From the NCBI GenBank assembly GCA_947459415.1, contig CANHDN010000011.1:1-36211 (forward strand): a stretch of 36,211 nt of DNA. Direction: 5' to 3'. Positions 21,188 to 31,773 of this stretch are shown in pieces. The notes under the pieces were generated by a model. It saw only the letters and a list, made by a program, of their open reading frames with translations, was not told where the DNA came from and did no database searches. A program made the translations under genes and the position numbers. Source of the stretch: Bacteroidota bacterium. Its GTDB lineage: Bacteria; Bacteroidota; Bacteroidia; UKL13-3. Each line of letters begins with the position of its first letter. The stretch's first letter is position 1.

Positions 21188-24124
21188 ATGAAAAGCAAAG
21201 GAGCAGTTAAGTTTTTTGCCATCGCTTTGATACTGGTAAGTATTTTCCAGTTATCATTCACATGGAAAACTTACATGATTGAAAAGGATGCCAAAGAGCA
21301 AGCCAATGGAGACGTTCAATTAGAGCGCAATTACCTAGATTCAATTTCACGGTTAACCGTGTATAATTTCCTAGGTTTAAAAAAGTTTACCTACCTTCAA
21401 TGTAAAGAAAGAGAGTTAAATCTTGGACTAGACTTACAAGGTGGAATGAACGTAACCTTAGAAGTATCTTTGGCCGAGTTGGTTAGAGGTTTGGCAAACA
21501 ATAACCCAGATCCTAAGTTTAACGAAGCCATTGTTAAAGCTTCTGAAAAGATGCAAAATAGCCAAAAAGACTTTGTAAGCTTGTTTGCAGAATCTTATGC
21601 TGAAGTTGCCCCAGAGGCAAAACTTTCAGCCATTTTTGTAAACCCGAGTAATCGTGATCGCATCAAATTAACTTCAAGCAACGAAGAAGTGGTGAGTTAT
21701 TTGCGTGAGGAAGCTAACCAAGCTATCGACAGGTCTTTCCAAATATTACGTGCTCGTATTGATAAATTTGGTGTAACCCAACCGAATATCCAAAAACTAG
21801 AAGGTAGCGGTAGAATTTTAGTTGAATTACCGGGGGTTGACAATCCAGCTCGTGTTAGAAAATTATTACAAGGTTCTGCTAAGCTAGAATTTTATGAAAC
21901 ATTTGATAACCCAGAGGCATTCAAAAATATTTCAAGTGCAAATGAGGTTTTAAAGAAAGCTTCAGCACTTCAATTACCCGCATCTGATTCTGCTGTAAGC
22001 AATAATGATTCTGCTGCGAGTGCCTTAGCAGGATTAGGATCTGGCGCTAAAACAGAAGATAAAAAAGATACTGCTAAATCTGCAGAAAAATCTTACGAAG
22101 AGTTTGCTAAAGAAAATCCATTATTTGCCTTATTACAGCCGTATGCAGACGATAAGGGAATGTTGGTGCCAAAAGGTTCTGCCTGCGGAACAGCACTGGT
22201 AAAAGACACTGCTAAAATTAATGCCATGCTAAACAGGCCAGAAGTAAAAATGGCTTTACCTGGTAACATTAAATTTGCTTGGGAATACAAAGGAATTGGA
22301 GAAAATCAACAAGGTGTAATTCTGCATGCTTTAAAAACTTCTAGAGATGGTTCTGCCTCACTTACTGGTGATAAAGTTACAGATGCTAGAAGAGATGTTT
22401 CGCAAACAGGTGCTGTAGAAATTTCTATGACCATGAATGCAGAAGGCGCAAAAATTTGGAAAAACTTAACCAGAAATAATATTGGGCATTCAGTGGCCAT
22501 TGTATTAGATGATGTAGTTTATTCTTCACCGAATGTTCAAGGAGAAATTCCTAATGGAAGATCTTCTATCACAGGTAGCTATTCTAACGAAGAAGCTGGT
22601 GACTTAGCCAATATTTTGAAAAGTGGTAAATTACCAGCTCCTACCAGAATTGTAGAAGAGGCTGTAGTAGGACCAAGCATGGGTGCTGAAGCAATTAGTA
22701 AAGGATTATGGAGCATGATTATTGCCACTATTATTATCCTTGCTTTTATGGTATTATATTATGGAAACTCTGGATACATTGCAGATTTCGCGGTATTACT
22801 AAACGTATTCTTCATCATTGGTGTGTTGGCCAGTTTAGGTGCAGCATTAACTTTACCTGGTATAGCAGGAATTGTGTTAACCATTGGTATGGCCGTAGAT
22901 GCAAACGTTCTTATTAATGAACGTGTAAAGGAAGAACTAAGAAATGCGAGAAGTTTAAAGAATGCAGTTACAGATGGATATGCGCATGCAGCTTCATCTA
23001 TTATAGATTCTAACTTAACAACCTTATTGGCAGGTTTTGTATTATATGCTTTTGGAACTGGTCCAGTGCAAGGGTTTGCCATTACTTTAATTATCGGTAT
23101 CATCTCTTCTATGTTTACTGCAGTATTATTAACTCGTGTAGTTACAGAATGGCAGTTAGATAAGGGTACCATCATTAAATATGTAACCAATCTTAGTGCG
23201 AATACATTCTCTAAAGTTAACTTCGATTTTGTTGGAAATCGCAAAAAGTTCTATGTATTCTCTGGTATCATTATCTCATTTGGTTTAGTATCTATGTTTA
23301 CCAAAGGATTTACTTTAGGTGTAGATTTCCAAGGTGGTTGGACTTATGTGGTTCAGGTAGATAAATCTGTAAGCTCTTCAGAAATCAGAGAAGGCTTAAG
23401 CAAATCTCTAGGCATGGCTCCAGAGGTAAAAACATTTGGTTCAGACAATAAATTTAAAGTAACCACTACTTATAAAATTGAATCACAAGGAGAAAATGTA
23501 GCTGAAGAAGTAGTAGGAAAAATAAATGAAGGTTTCAATGGAATGGGTGTAAAAGCAGAAATTTTAAGCTCTTCTAAAGTGGGACCAACGATTGCAAACG
23601 ACATTAAAATTGCTTCATTTTGGGCAGCTATTATTGCCTTAATTGGAATTGGATTGTATGTATTAATTCGTTTCAAAAAATGGCAATATGCATTAGGTGC
23701 TACCATCGCTCTCGGACACGACGTACTGATGATGTTAAGTTTCTATTCTATATTTGATGGAATTTTACCATTTACCATGGAGGTAGATCAGGCGTTTATT
23801 GCGGCTGTATTAACCATCATTGGTTTCTCTATTAATGATACGGTTGTTGTGTTCGATAGAATTCGTGAGTACTTAGGAACCAATCAACATGAATCAAACA
23901 AAGAGTCTATCATTAATAACTCACTAAACAAAACCTTAAGTAGAACAGTAATTACTTCATTAACGGTGTTCCTAGTAGCATTGGTATTATTCCTATTTGG
24001 AGGAGAAGTCATTAAAGGATTCACTTTTGCTTTATTGGTAGGTATTGTATTTGGTACCTATTCTTCTATCGGTATTGCAACTCCTATTGTAATCGATTTT
24101 GATAAAAAGAATAAAGGAAAATAA
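21188..24124 (+). CDS. secDF: Protein translocase fused SecD-SecF
   Basis: 978 aa; 'LGLDLQGGMNVTLEV' and 'GTMxIVLTIGMAVDANVLINERVKEEL' (SecD); 'LGVDFQGGWTYVVQ' and 'IIGFSINDTVVVFDRIREYL' (SecF). Confidence 0.95.
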   Translation: MKSKGAVKFFAIALILVSIFQLSFTWKTYMIEKDAKEQANGDVQLERNYLDSISRLTVYNFLGLKKFTYLQCKERELNLGLDLQGGMNVTLEVSLAELVRGLANNNPDPKFNEAIVKASEKMQNSQKDFVSLFAESYAEVAPEAKLSAIFVNPSNRDRIKLTSSNEEVVSYLREEANQAIDRSFQILRARIDKFGVTQPNIQKLEGSGRILVELPGVDNPARVRKLLQGSAKLEFYETFDNPEAFKNISSANEVLKKASALQLPASDSAVSNNDSAASALAGLGSGAKTEDKKDTAKSAEKSYEEFAKENPLFALLQPYADDKGMLVPKGSACGTALVKDTAKINAMLNRPEVKMALPGNIKFAWEYKGIGENQQGVILHALKTSRDGSASLTGDKVTDARRDVSQTGAVEISMTMNAEGAKIWKNLTRNNIGHSVAIVLDDVVYSSPNVQGEIPNGRSSITGSYSNEEAGDLANILKSGKLPAPTRIVEEAVVGPSMGAEAISKGLWSMIIATIIILAFMVLYYGNSGYIADFAVLLNVFFIIGVLASLGAALTLPGIAGIVLTIGMAVDANVLINERVKEELRNARSLKNAVTDGYAHAASSIIDSNLTTLLAGFVLYAFGTGPVQGFAITLIIGIISSMFTAVLLTRVVTEWQLDKGTIIKYVTNLSANTFSKVNFDFVGNRKKFYVFSGIIISFGLVSMFTKGFTLGVDFQGGWTYVVQVDKSVSSSEIREGLSKSLGMAPEVKTFGSDNKFKVTTTYKIESQGENVAEEVVGKINEGFNGMGVKAEILSSSKVGPTIANDIKIASFWAAIIALIGIGLYVLIRFKKWQYALGATIALGHDVLMMLSFYSIFDGILPFTMEVDQAFIAAVLTIIGFSINDTVVVFDRIREYLGTNQHESNKESIINNSLNKTLSRTVITSLTVFLVALVLFLFGGEVIKGFTFALLVGIVFGTYSSIGIATPIVIDFDKKNKGK

Positions 24125-24142
24125 TTTGGTTTAAGTCCAAGC

Positions 24143-24178
24143 AAAAAGGCCCTATCTTTTTTAGATAGGGCCTTTTTT
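24143..24178 (+). terminator. Intrinsic terminator of secDF
   Basis: 15-bp perfect stem AAAAAGGCCCTATCT / AGATAGGGCCTTTTT, loop TTTTT, then T-run; 18 nt after the stop. Confidence 0.92.
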
Positions 24179-24196
24179 GTGTTCATAACTGAACAC
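24179..24196. repeat. Perfect short palindrome GTGTTCA-TAAC-TGAACAC
   Basis: 7-bp inverted repeat with a 4-nt spacer directly after the secDF terminator and upstream of the OmpA-family gene. Confidence 0.6.
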
Positions 24197-24281
24197 TAAA
24201 CCAGGCTTTGCGCATAAAAAAATGAAGGAAAAGTTGGCTATCTAAATGGAGTGAAGCAACTTCGCAGAAACCCATAACAGC

Positions 24282-25223
24282 ATGAAAAAACTAATAGCTA
24301 TTTCATTCTTGTTCTTTGGCACTGTTGCCATTGCACAAGATCTAGAACCAAAAGGAAAAATAAAAGAGCCAAAAAAAATTACCGAAAAAGTGCATAATGC
24401 TTTACTGTCTAAACGCATGACTGCAGCTACCTACCAGAGAGATTCTCTTCACAAGTTAACTATTGCATTTAATAAAGATACCACTGAAAGAGGTATACAG
24501 TATAGAGATTTAGATGCTAAGTTTAATGAGCTTACTAATAAATATAATACCCTTGAAGAAAAGTATAAAAAGCTAGACCAAGATTATTCAGATATGAATC
24601 AGAAATATACGGATCTGATCCGATCAAGCTTAAACAAAACGGAGCAACTTAACTTGGCACTCAAAGAAAAAGGAGAGCAATTGCTTGAAAGAGAGCGAAA
24701 ATTAGCCATTTTAGAGGCACTTATAAAAGAACAAGACTCCATTACAAATGCTTTAAATAATGTGATTAAAAAAGCATTACTTAGCTTTAAAAGCGATGAA
24801 ATTTCTGTAGAAATGAAAAACGGAAAAGTATATGTTTCTATGAGTGATAAATTGCTCTTTAAAAGTGGCAGCGCAGAGGTAGAAGAAAAAGGATTAGACG
24901 CCTTGAAAAAATTAGCAGAGGTACTCAATAAAAATAAAGATGTGAGTGTAATGATTGAGGGTCATACAGACAATGTACCTATTAAAACTGCACAATTTAA
25001 AGACAACTGGGACTTAAGCGTTGCACGTGCCACAAATATTGTTCGCATGTTAGATGAGGTGCACCAAGTTGATGCAAAAAATTTAACCGCAGCAGGAAAA
25101 GGGGAATACATGCCTAAAGCAAGCAATGAAACGATTGAAGGCAGGGCGAAAAATCGTAGAACTGAAATTATCCTAAGCCCTAAATTGGATGAGTTGTATA
25201 AACTTATTAATAAGAATAAATAA
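24282..25223 (+). CDS. OmpA-family protein with coiled-coil N-terminal region
   Basis: Signal peptide; heptad-like Lys/Glu/Leu-rich middle; C-terminal 'IEGHTDNVPIKTAQFKDNWDLSVARATNIVRML…GKGEYMPKASNETIEGRAKNRRTEI'. Confidence 0.92.
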   Translation: MKKLIAISFLFFGTVAIAQDLEPKGKIKEPKKITEKVHNALLSKRMTAATYQRDSLHKLTIAFNKDTTERGIQYRDLDAKFNELTNKYNTLEEKYKKLDQDYSDMNQKYTDLIRSSLNKTEQLNLALKEKGEQLLERERKLAILEALIKEQDSITNALNNVIKKALLSFKSDEISVEMKNGKVYVSMSDKLLFKSGSAEVEEKGLDALKKLAEVLNKNKDVSVMIEGHTDNVPIKTAQFKDNWDLSVARATNIVRMLDEVHQVDAKNLTAAGKGEYMPKASNETIEGRAKNRRTEIILSPKLDELYKLINKNK

Positions 25224-25238
25224 ACTTGTTTGAAGCAA

Positions 25239-25394
25239 TTATTTTTTACTGGTATCGCACTTGCAATTGGCGCTACCACAAGCATGTTCGCCTTTACTAC
25301 TCTTATTAAAAAATGTAAATAAATAAACAGTGGCTGCTACAAAAATAGCAGCCACTGTTATTTCTTGCCAATATGTTTGGAGTAAATTTAGCAT
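25239..25394 (-). CDS. 51-aa Cys-rich single-TM protein (FeoB-associated Cys-rich membrane protein-like): MLNLLQTYWQEITVAAIFVAATVYLFTFFNKSSKGEHACGSANCKCDTSKK
   Basis: Direct reverse-strand translation ATG 25392-25394 to TAA 25239-25241; TM segment then a C…CkC tail; 16 nt after the upstream YfhO-like stop. Missed by the ORF track because of its length. Confidence 0.72.
   Translation of the reverse strand: MLNLLQTYWQEITVAAIFVAATVYLFTFFNKSSKGEHACGSANCKCDTSKK
25326..25359. repeat. 14-bp perfect inverted repeat inside the 51-aa ORF
   Basis: AACAGTGGCTGCTA (25326-25339) - CAAAAA - TAGCAGCCACTGTT (25346-25359). Confidence 0.9.
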
Positions 25395-25410
25395 TTAGAG
25401 CAGTTGACTG

Positions 25411-27852
25411 CTATACCTCAGTTTCTCTTTTTCTTTTATAAAAACTCAAACCCAATACCAAAAATAATCCGCCGTATAGCAACCATGAAGAGGCGTAAGC
25501 GATTTTTTCGCCGGTTCCAATTACTGTTGGTTCAAACTTAAATTCTATTTGGTGAGTACCTGCAGGAACTTTTAATGCGCGCAATACATAGTTTACCCTA
25601 ACATGCGGAACCAAAACACCATCGATATAGGCATTCCAGCCCTTCTCATAAAATATCTCTGAGAAGACAGCCAGTTGATCTGATTGGCTATTACTTGTAT
25701 AAGCTAGCGCATTCGGTTGGTATTTACTCAATGAAATTTTTGCTGTACTATCTGCACTTGGTGTAAATCCGGCCAATTCAGATTCAAAACGTTTATCTGT
25801 TATGGCAGTTTTCTTGCTATTAAAATTACCCAAGGATGCAATTTCTTCATCTGCATTGGCAACCCATTTAATTTCAGAAACGAACCAAGCATTCCCATTT
25901 GCATTTACATTCTGCTGAGCAAATTTGTTGCCGCTAGAATCTTGTAAAATAAAATATTTAGCGTTTAACATGTTATAACACTCCATATTCATTTTCACCA
26001 ATTGCCATTCTATTAGCTCTTGATACCTGCGCATTTTAGCTCCATGATAACCGCCCAAAGATTTGTGGTAATATGCCGTTAAGGCATCTTTATCAAAGTC
26101 TGTGGTATTATTATAGACGCGGTAATGTGGATCTGGATCTGCTAAGATTTGCTCATCAACAGGTGTTTTTGGAACGGCTGCTTCACCTTTTTTCTTTTCA
26201 AAATCCTTGTCGTTTAGGTAACGTTTGTCTATACCCCACAAATCCACTACCACTAAAATCCCTAAAACAGCCAGCATGAGTTCTGCCTTTAATTTACCTT
26301 TTTGATAAAACCACATGGCGGCTGCAGCTAACAAAATAAGCGCCAAAGACCTAAAGGCATCAGCACGTAATAAACTTTCTCTATCAGATGCTAAGGTAGT
26401 TAATAACCACTCAGGTAATTTCATCCTCGCATCATTTTCTGTAGAAAAATCAAATAAAACACCTGGTATTAATGCAAATAATAAACAAATTCCACCTACA
26501 ATACCTAAGCTATATTTGAGTGCCTTGATCCAATCTGCCTGTTTTAATTTTTTATCCATTAGCTCTTTTACTGCTAACATGGCCAAAAATGGGAACATGG
26601 TTTGTGCTACACACAATACAAAAGTTACAGACCTAAACTTATTATACAATGGAAAGTAATTAAAGAATAGATCGGTGAGCGGCATAAAGTTTTTGCCCAT
26701 AGATAAGAAAATAGAAAGCATAGCCGCAGTAAAAATCCACCACTTGACTGAACTTTTTATTAAAAACATGCCCAATACAAACAAGAAAACAATGATGGCA
26801 CCGTAATAAATTGGCCCAGCTGTAAAGGGTTGATCTCCCCAATAAATAGGCATTTGCTTTACCACTTCTTTGGCATTCGGATAACCCTGACGTTGCAGTT
26901 CTTTATATGTTTCGCTACTTGTTCCTAAATCACCATTACTTGCTCCACCATAAAAATTTGGCACTAAAATAGTAAATGGCTCAACTACGCCATTGCTCCA
27001 TGCCAAGGCATAATCTTTATCTAAACCAGAAGAACTATTCGATGCATTACTCTCTCCACTTTGTGTTTTAGTTAATTCAGACTTACCACGAATACTAAAT
27101 TTACCATATTCTTCTGTAGCTAGTAAGCCGGTTATATTGGTTCCGATACCTACCGCTGCAGATACTGCTAATAAGGCTCCTGCCACTATAAATTTGGGCA
27201 AGGTTTTATTTTTTACGGCCTGAACCAATTCTACCACCATCCAAGCCAAAATAATAAAGATTAAATAATAAGTAATTTGAACGTGACCAGCAGATAACTC
27301 AAACGAAACAGCTATACCCGTTAAAATAGCTCCCAACCATTTGTTTTTGTGCAGTGTAATTTGAATACCTGCTAGGACCAATGGAATAAAAGCAATGGCA
27401 TTTCCTTTGGTAACATGCCCAGCATCTATATTGATAAAATTAAAAGAAGATAAGGCAAATGCCAAAGACCCAATCATGGCAAGCCAAGGTGACACCTCAA
27501 AAGCAAGTAACAAAATATAAAAACACGCAAATAACAAAAAAATCGTGTCTGCTGGATGTTTAAAAATGTCTGAGATATAATATAAAATATTGCCTGTATA
27601 ATTTCCATGGTAGGTAGCACCAATTAAGTAACTTGGCATACCAGCAAAAATGCTATTTGTCCAGAAGGTACGCTCACCGCTGGCTTTTTCAAATTGTGCG
27701 ATTTCTTGAAAAGTAGCTTTCCATTGCAAAACATCGTATTGTTTGAGCACTTTACCATTAAACAAAGGGGTAAAATAAGCGAAGATAACCAGCATAATAA
27801 GCACAAAGGCAAGCAAATGTGGCAAGGCTTTCTTAAAAGGCGATGAATTCAT
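25411..27852 (-). CDS. YfhO-family polytopic membrane protein
   Basis: About 810 aa, many TM helices; 'FNFINIDAGHVTKGNAIAFIPLVLAGI', C-terminal 'FSEIFYEKGWNAYIDGVLVPHVRVNYVLRALKVPAGTHQIEFKFEP' typical of YfhO. ATG 27852 preferred over 27873. Confidence 0.85.
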   Translation of the reverse strand: MNSSPFKKALPHLLAFVLIMLVIFAYFTPLFNGKVLKQYDVLQWKATFQEIAQFEKASGERTFWTNSIFAGMPSYLIGATYHGNYTGNILYYISDIFKHPADTIFLLFACFYILLLAFEVSPWLAMIGSLAFALSSFNFINIDAGHVTKGNAIAFIPLVLAGIQITLHKNKWLGAILTGIAVSFELSAGHVQITYYLIFIILAWMVVELVQAVKNKTLPKFIVAGALLAVSAAVGIGTNITGLLATEEYGKFSIRGKSELTKTQSGESNASNSSSGLDKDYALAWSNGVVEPFTILVPNFYGGASNGDLGTSSETYKELQRQGYPNAKEVVKQMPIYWGDQPFTAGPIYYGAIIVFLFVLGMFLIKSSVKWWIFTAAMLSIFLSMGKNFMPLTDLFFNYFPLYNKFRSVTFVLCVAQTMFPFLAMLAVKELMDKKLKQADWIKALKYSLGIVGGICLLFALIPGVLFDFSTENDARMKLPEWLLTTLASDRESLLRADAFRSLALILLAAAAMWFYQKGKLKAELMLAVLGILVVVDLWGIDKRYLNDKDFEKKKGEAAVPKTPVDEQILADPDPHYRVYNNTTDFDKDALTAYYHKSLGGYHGAKMRRYQELIEWQLVKMNMECYNMLNAKYFILQDSSGNKFAQQNVNANGNAWFVSEIKWVANADEEIASLGNFNSKKTAITDKRFESELAGFTPSADSTAKISLSKYQPNALAYTSNSQSDQLAVFSEIFYEKGWNAYIDGVLVPHVRVNYVLRALKVPAGTHQIEFKFEPTVIGTGEKIAYASSWLLYGGLFLVLGLSFYKRKRETEV

Positions 27853-27928
27853 AATTATATTTTTTGTGGGCACAATATAATTAAAAAACCAATGAGAGTA
27901 TTCATGTGAAAATTTTGCTATGGTTTAA

Positions 27929-27964
27929 AACCAAAAAAACCCGCCGAGGCAGGTTTTTTTGGTT
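27929..27964 (-). terminator. Intrinsic terminator downstream of nrdJ
   Basis: AACCAAAAAAACC…GGTTTTTTTGGTT long stem with GC-rich core between the nrdJ stop and the YfhO-like gene start. Confidence 0.75.
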
Positions 27965-28005
27965 ATTTATTCTAAATACCCAAAGGTAAAAAATAGACGT
28001 ATGGA

Positions 28006-31000
28006 TTAACTACAACCTGTTTGAGTACCGCAGTTTAAACACTTGTAACAAGCACCACTTCTAATGGTAATATGACCACATGTTGGACATGCAGGGCTAT
28101 CGCCCATGCGCTTGTTCATTTCATTTACTTGATCCATTGGAGCAGCTTCTGGAGCGGCAATACCAGTCATTTTAGTTTCACTTTCTAACTTAGCTTCTGC
28201 TGGTCTATGAAATCCGATAGGTGCAGAAACGATAGGTGTTCCAGAAACAGGGCTTGCAGGAATTACAGGAGACATGGCCGAATTTGCAGCTTTATGCTGA
28301 TTAATCGCTAAGCCATTTCTTTGCATATCACTTGGTTCAACTTGCACAAAATCTTCTCTTCCTAAATATTCAAAACCTAACATCCTAAACATATAATCTA
28401 TGATAGAAGTAGCATTTTTAATGTTTGGATGGCCTGCAACCATACCGGCTGGTTCAAAGCGTGTAAAAGTAAATTTGTCTACGTATTCTTCTAATGGAAC
28501 ACCGTATTGTAAACCAAGAGACACCGCAATAGAGAAGCAGTTCATCAATGAACGTAAGGTAGCTCCTTCTTTATGCAAATCAACAAAGATTTCTCCCAAT
28601 GTTCCATCTTCATATTCACCAGTGCGCACAAAAATGGTCTGTCCGCCTACAGTTGCCTTTTGCGTAAACCCACCACGTTTTCCTGGTAAAGTTTTGCGGG
28701 CAACTACTCCAGCTAATTTATGTTTAAATGCCGTATCGTGGGTACGATTCAAGATAGCGGTTGCCGCCTCTAGCACTTGTTCAGGACTTAATTCTCCTAC
28801 TGGTTTGTGTGCATCTTCACCTAGAATTTGTTCTACGGCATCTTGAATGTCTTCTTCTTCTTTTACATCAGATTTATTGCTAAGTGGCTGACTTAATTTA
28901 CATCCATCGCGGTATAAAGCATTCGCTTTTAATCCCAAACTCCAGCTAAGGTGATAACATTCTTTGATGTCTTCAACACTTGCCTCATTTGGAAGGTTAA
29001 TTGTTTTGGAAATAGCACCACTTAAGAAAGGCTGAGCAGCTGCCATCATACGAATATGACCAGTTGCAGCAATGTAACGAGTTCCTTTATTACCACATTT
29101 ATTTGCACAATCAAAAACTGGCAAGTGTTCGTCTTTTAAGAAAGGAGCACCTTCAACCGTCATGGTACCACAAATAAAATCGTTAGCCTCTTCTATTTCT
29201 TGACGTGTGAAACCTAATTTCCTTAGTAAATTAAAACTAAAGTTATTGTATTCTTCTGCAGTAAAACCTAGACGCTGTAAGCATTCTTCACCAAGTGTCC
29301 ATTGGTTAAAAGCAAATCCAATTTCGAAAGCACCAGAAGCTGCTTTATCTAATTTTTCAATTTCTTCATCTGTAAATCCGCGGAATTTTAAAGATTCTGG
29401 GTTAATATGTGGCGCACCTTTTAATGTTGCAGAACCCGTTGCGTATTGAATAATTGCATCAATTTCAGATGCTGAATAACCTAAATTTTTGAGTGCCGCT
29501 GGAACACCCGTATTAATGATTTTAAAATAACCACCACCAGATAATTTCTTGAATTTAACCAAGGCAAAATCTGGCTCAATACCTGTGGTATCGCAATCCA
29601 TTACTAAACCAATGGTTCCTGTAGGAGCAATCACAGTAGCCTGTGCATTTCTGTAACCATATTCCTCACCCATTTGCACCGCAGCATCCCATGCATTGCA
29701 AGCTGCTGTTAACAAATAATCTGGGCAATATTTAGGATCAATACCAGCTGGCTTAATAGATAAACCTTCATAGGCATCAGTAGCATTATAAGCTGCATAC
29801 CTATGGTTACGCATTACACGCAACATATTTTCTTTATTGTCTTGGTAGCGAGGGAACGCTCCCAAATACTTAGCCATTTCCGCCGAAGTTTGATAAGCAA
29901 CCCCATTTAATATAGCTGTAATAGCTCCACCAATTGCAAAAGCTTTTGGTGAATCATATGGAATACCTGAAATCATTAACATACTTCCAAGGTTGGCATA
30001 ACCTAAACCAAGTGTACGGTATTCATAGCTTAATTGAGCCACCTCTTGAGATGGAAACTGAGCCATCAGTACAGAGATTTCTAGAACCATTGTCCAAAGT
30101 CTACAAGCATGCTCAAATGCTTTTACATCAAATTCAAGGGTATCTTCATTAAAGAAACGAATTAAATTTAAGCTAGCTAAATTACAAGCAGTATTGTCTA
30201 AGAACATGTACTCACTGCAAGGATTGGAAGCATTAATTCTTCCTCCTGCCGGACAGGTATGCCATTCATTGATGGTGGTATCATATTGCACACCCGGATC
30301 AGCACAAGCCCAAGCAGCATCAGCAATCATATCCCAGATATCCTTGGCTGGAATAGATTTCATGGTGCGGCCATCTGTGCGGGCTTTTAAATCCCAATTG
30401 GTGCCATTTTCTAATGCTTCGAAAAAAGCATGTGGAATGCGCACTGAGTTATTACTATTTTGACCAGAAACCGTAGCGTAAGCTTCACCTTCATAATCAC
30501 TTGGATATCCTGCTGCGATTAATGCCGCAACCTTCTTTTCTTCGTCTTTTTTCCAATTAATAAATTCTACAATTTCTGGATGATCTAAATCTAGACAAAC
30601 CATTTTTGCAGCACGACGCGTAGTACCGCCAGATTTAATGGCACCAGCTGCTCTATCTCCTATTTTTAAGAAGCTCATTAAACCAGATGAAGAACCACCA
30701 CCTGATAATTTTTCTGCTGCTCCTCTAATTCTTGAGAAATTGGTACCCACACCTGAACCATATTTAAAAATCCTAGCTTCGCGTACCCACAAATCCATGA
30801 TACCACCTTCATTCACCAAGTCATCATCTACTGAAAGAATGAAACAAGCATGAGGCTGCGGGCGCTCATAAGCTGAAGTAGACTTTTCTAACTTACCTGT
30901 TTTAGGATTTACAAAATAATGACCTTGTGGTTTACCTGTAATACCATATGAGCTATGCAAACCAGAATTAAACCATTGTGGCGAATTTGGAGCAGCATAT

Positions 31001-31392
31001 TGACCTACAATCATGTAAGCCATTTCATCGTAGAATACCTGCGCATCCTCTTTGCTATCGAAATAACCATAGTCTTCTCCCCATTTCATCCAACAATGTG
31101 CCATGCGGTGGGCAACTTGCTTAATACTTGTTTCTCTACCGCTTGTTCCATCTGGCTGAGGAACGCCTGCTTTCCTAAAATATTTTTGAGCCAATACATC
31201 AGTAGCCACCTGACTCCAAAAATTTGGAACTTCCACATCTTTCATTTCAAACACCACACTACCGTTGGTGTTCTTAATTACAGAAGTTCGGTAATCGTAC
31301 GTAAACATATCGTACGCGCTTACTCCTTCTTTAGTAAAATGGCGCTCTACCCGGAGGCCTTTTTGTTCTTGATTTTTTTTGTTGCGGCTCAT
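28006..31392 (-). CDS. nrdJ: Vitamin B12-dependent (class II) ribonucleoside-diphosphate reductase
   Basis: 1128 aa; '[21 protein letters not shown]', '[31 protein letters not shown]', C-terminal Cys-rich '[27 protein letters not shown]'. Confidence 0.95.
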   Translation of the reverse strand: MSRNKKNQEQKGLRVERHFTKEGVSAYDMFTYDYRTSVIKNTNGSVVFEMKDVEVPNFWSQVATDVLAQKYFRKAGVPQPDGTSGRETSIKQVAHRMAHCWMKWGEDYGYFDSKEDAQVFYDEMAYMIVGQYAAPNSPQWFNSGLHSSYGITGKPQGHYFVNPKTGKLEKSTSAYERPQPHACFILSVDDDLVNEGGIMDLWVREARIFKYGSGVGTNFSRIRGAAEKLSGGGSSSGLMSFLKIGDRAAGAIKSGGTTRRAAKMVCLDLDHPEIVEFINWKKDEEKKVAALIAAGYPSDYEGEAYATVSGQNSNNSVRIPHAFFEALENGTNWDLKARTDGRTMKSIPAKDIWDMIADAAWACADPGVQYDTTINEWHTCPAGGRINASNPCSEYMFLDNTACNLASLNLIRFFNEDTLEFDVKAFEHACRLWTMVLEISVLMAQFPSQEVAQLSYEYRTLGLGYANLGSMLMISGIPYDSPKAFAIGGAITAILNGVAYQTSAEMAKYLGAFPRYQDNKENMLRVMRNHRYAAYNATDAYEGLSIKPAGIDPKYCPDYLLTAACNAWDAAVQMGEEYGYRNAQATVIAPTGTIGLVMDCDTTGIEPDFALVKFKKLSGGGYFKIINTGVPAALKNLGYSASEIDAIIQYATGSATLKGAPHINPESLKFRGFTDEEIEKLDKAASGAFEIGFAFNQWTLGEECLQRLGFTAEEYNNFSFNLLRKLGFTRQEIEEANDFICGTMTVEGAPFLKDEHLPVFDCANKCGNKGTRYIAATGHIRMMAAAQPFLSGAISKTINLPNEASVEDIKECYHLSWSLGLKANALYRDGCKLSQPLSNKSDVKEEEDIQDAVEQILGEDAHKPVGELSPEQVLEAATAILNRTHDTAFKHKLAGVVARKTLPGKRGGFTQKATVGGQTIFVRTGEYEDGTLGEIFVDLHKEGATLRSLMNCFSIAVSLGLQYGVPLEEYVDKFTFTRFEPAGMVAGHPNIKNATSIIDYMFRMLGFEYLGREDFVQVEPSDMQRNGLAINQHKAANSAMSPVIPASPVSGTPIVSAPIGFHRPAEAKLESETKMTGIAAPEAAPMDQVNEMNKRMGDSPACPTCGHITIRSGACYKCLNCGTQTGCS

Positions 31393-31444
31393 GTTGCTCA
31401 GTATGGTTTGAATGTCTATAGAATTAATTATTTAACTTAAAGAT

Positions 31445-31475
31445 AAAAACCCCTTAAAAGTTTTAGGGGGTTTTT
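31445..31475. terminator. Terminator-like hairpin in the nrdJ 5' flank
   Basis: AAAAACCCC (31445-31453) / GGGGTTTTT (31467-31475) with T-runs on both strands, about 53 nt upstream of the nrdJ ATG. Confidence 0.7.
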
Positions 31476-31749
31476 CAGTCAAAAATCAACTTTCAAAAAA
31501 TGGAAATCAAATATCGATTTCAACAAGTATGGATGTTGATTTCTTTTTCGTTTAGAAAAAACTAAGGTTTGAGCTGTTTATAACATTAGTTATGCACATA
31601 GGATGCCCCACAAACAGCGGGCTTCGAGGAAGTAACAATTAATTAACAATCAGTACTTTGTCTTAATTTGCATACACATTACCCAAATTCCGAAAGCACC
31701 AAAAAATTTTACTTGGAAATATAAAAAAAAGTTATCGATTTACATCATT

Positions 31750-31773
31750 AAAACCCAGAATCTCGGGTTTTTT
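31750..31773 (+). terminator. Terminator-like hairpin upstream of the GGGPS gene
   Basis: AAAACCC (31750-31756) / GGGTTTT (31765-31771) followed by further T's; 50 nt before the GGGPS start. Confidence 0.5.

Noticed and set aside
22759-23244. 161-aa minus-strand ORF inside secDF
   Set aside because: Shadow ORF opposite conserved secDF coding sequence, with no independent motif.
28400-28846. 148-aa + strand ORF and other + ORFs (30955-31440 etc.) opposite nrdJ
   Set aside because: Antisense shadow ORFs of a conserved long gene; no recognisable domain and no plausible start context.
31590-31635. Possible RNase P-like string (…GGATGCCCC…GCGGGCTTCGAGGAAGTAAC) in the nrdJ upstream region
   Set aside because: Only superficial similarity to the RNase P GAGGAAAGTCC core; the remaining conserved elements and length are missing.
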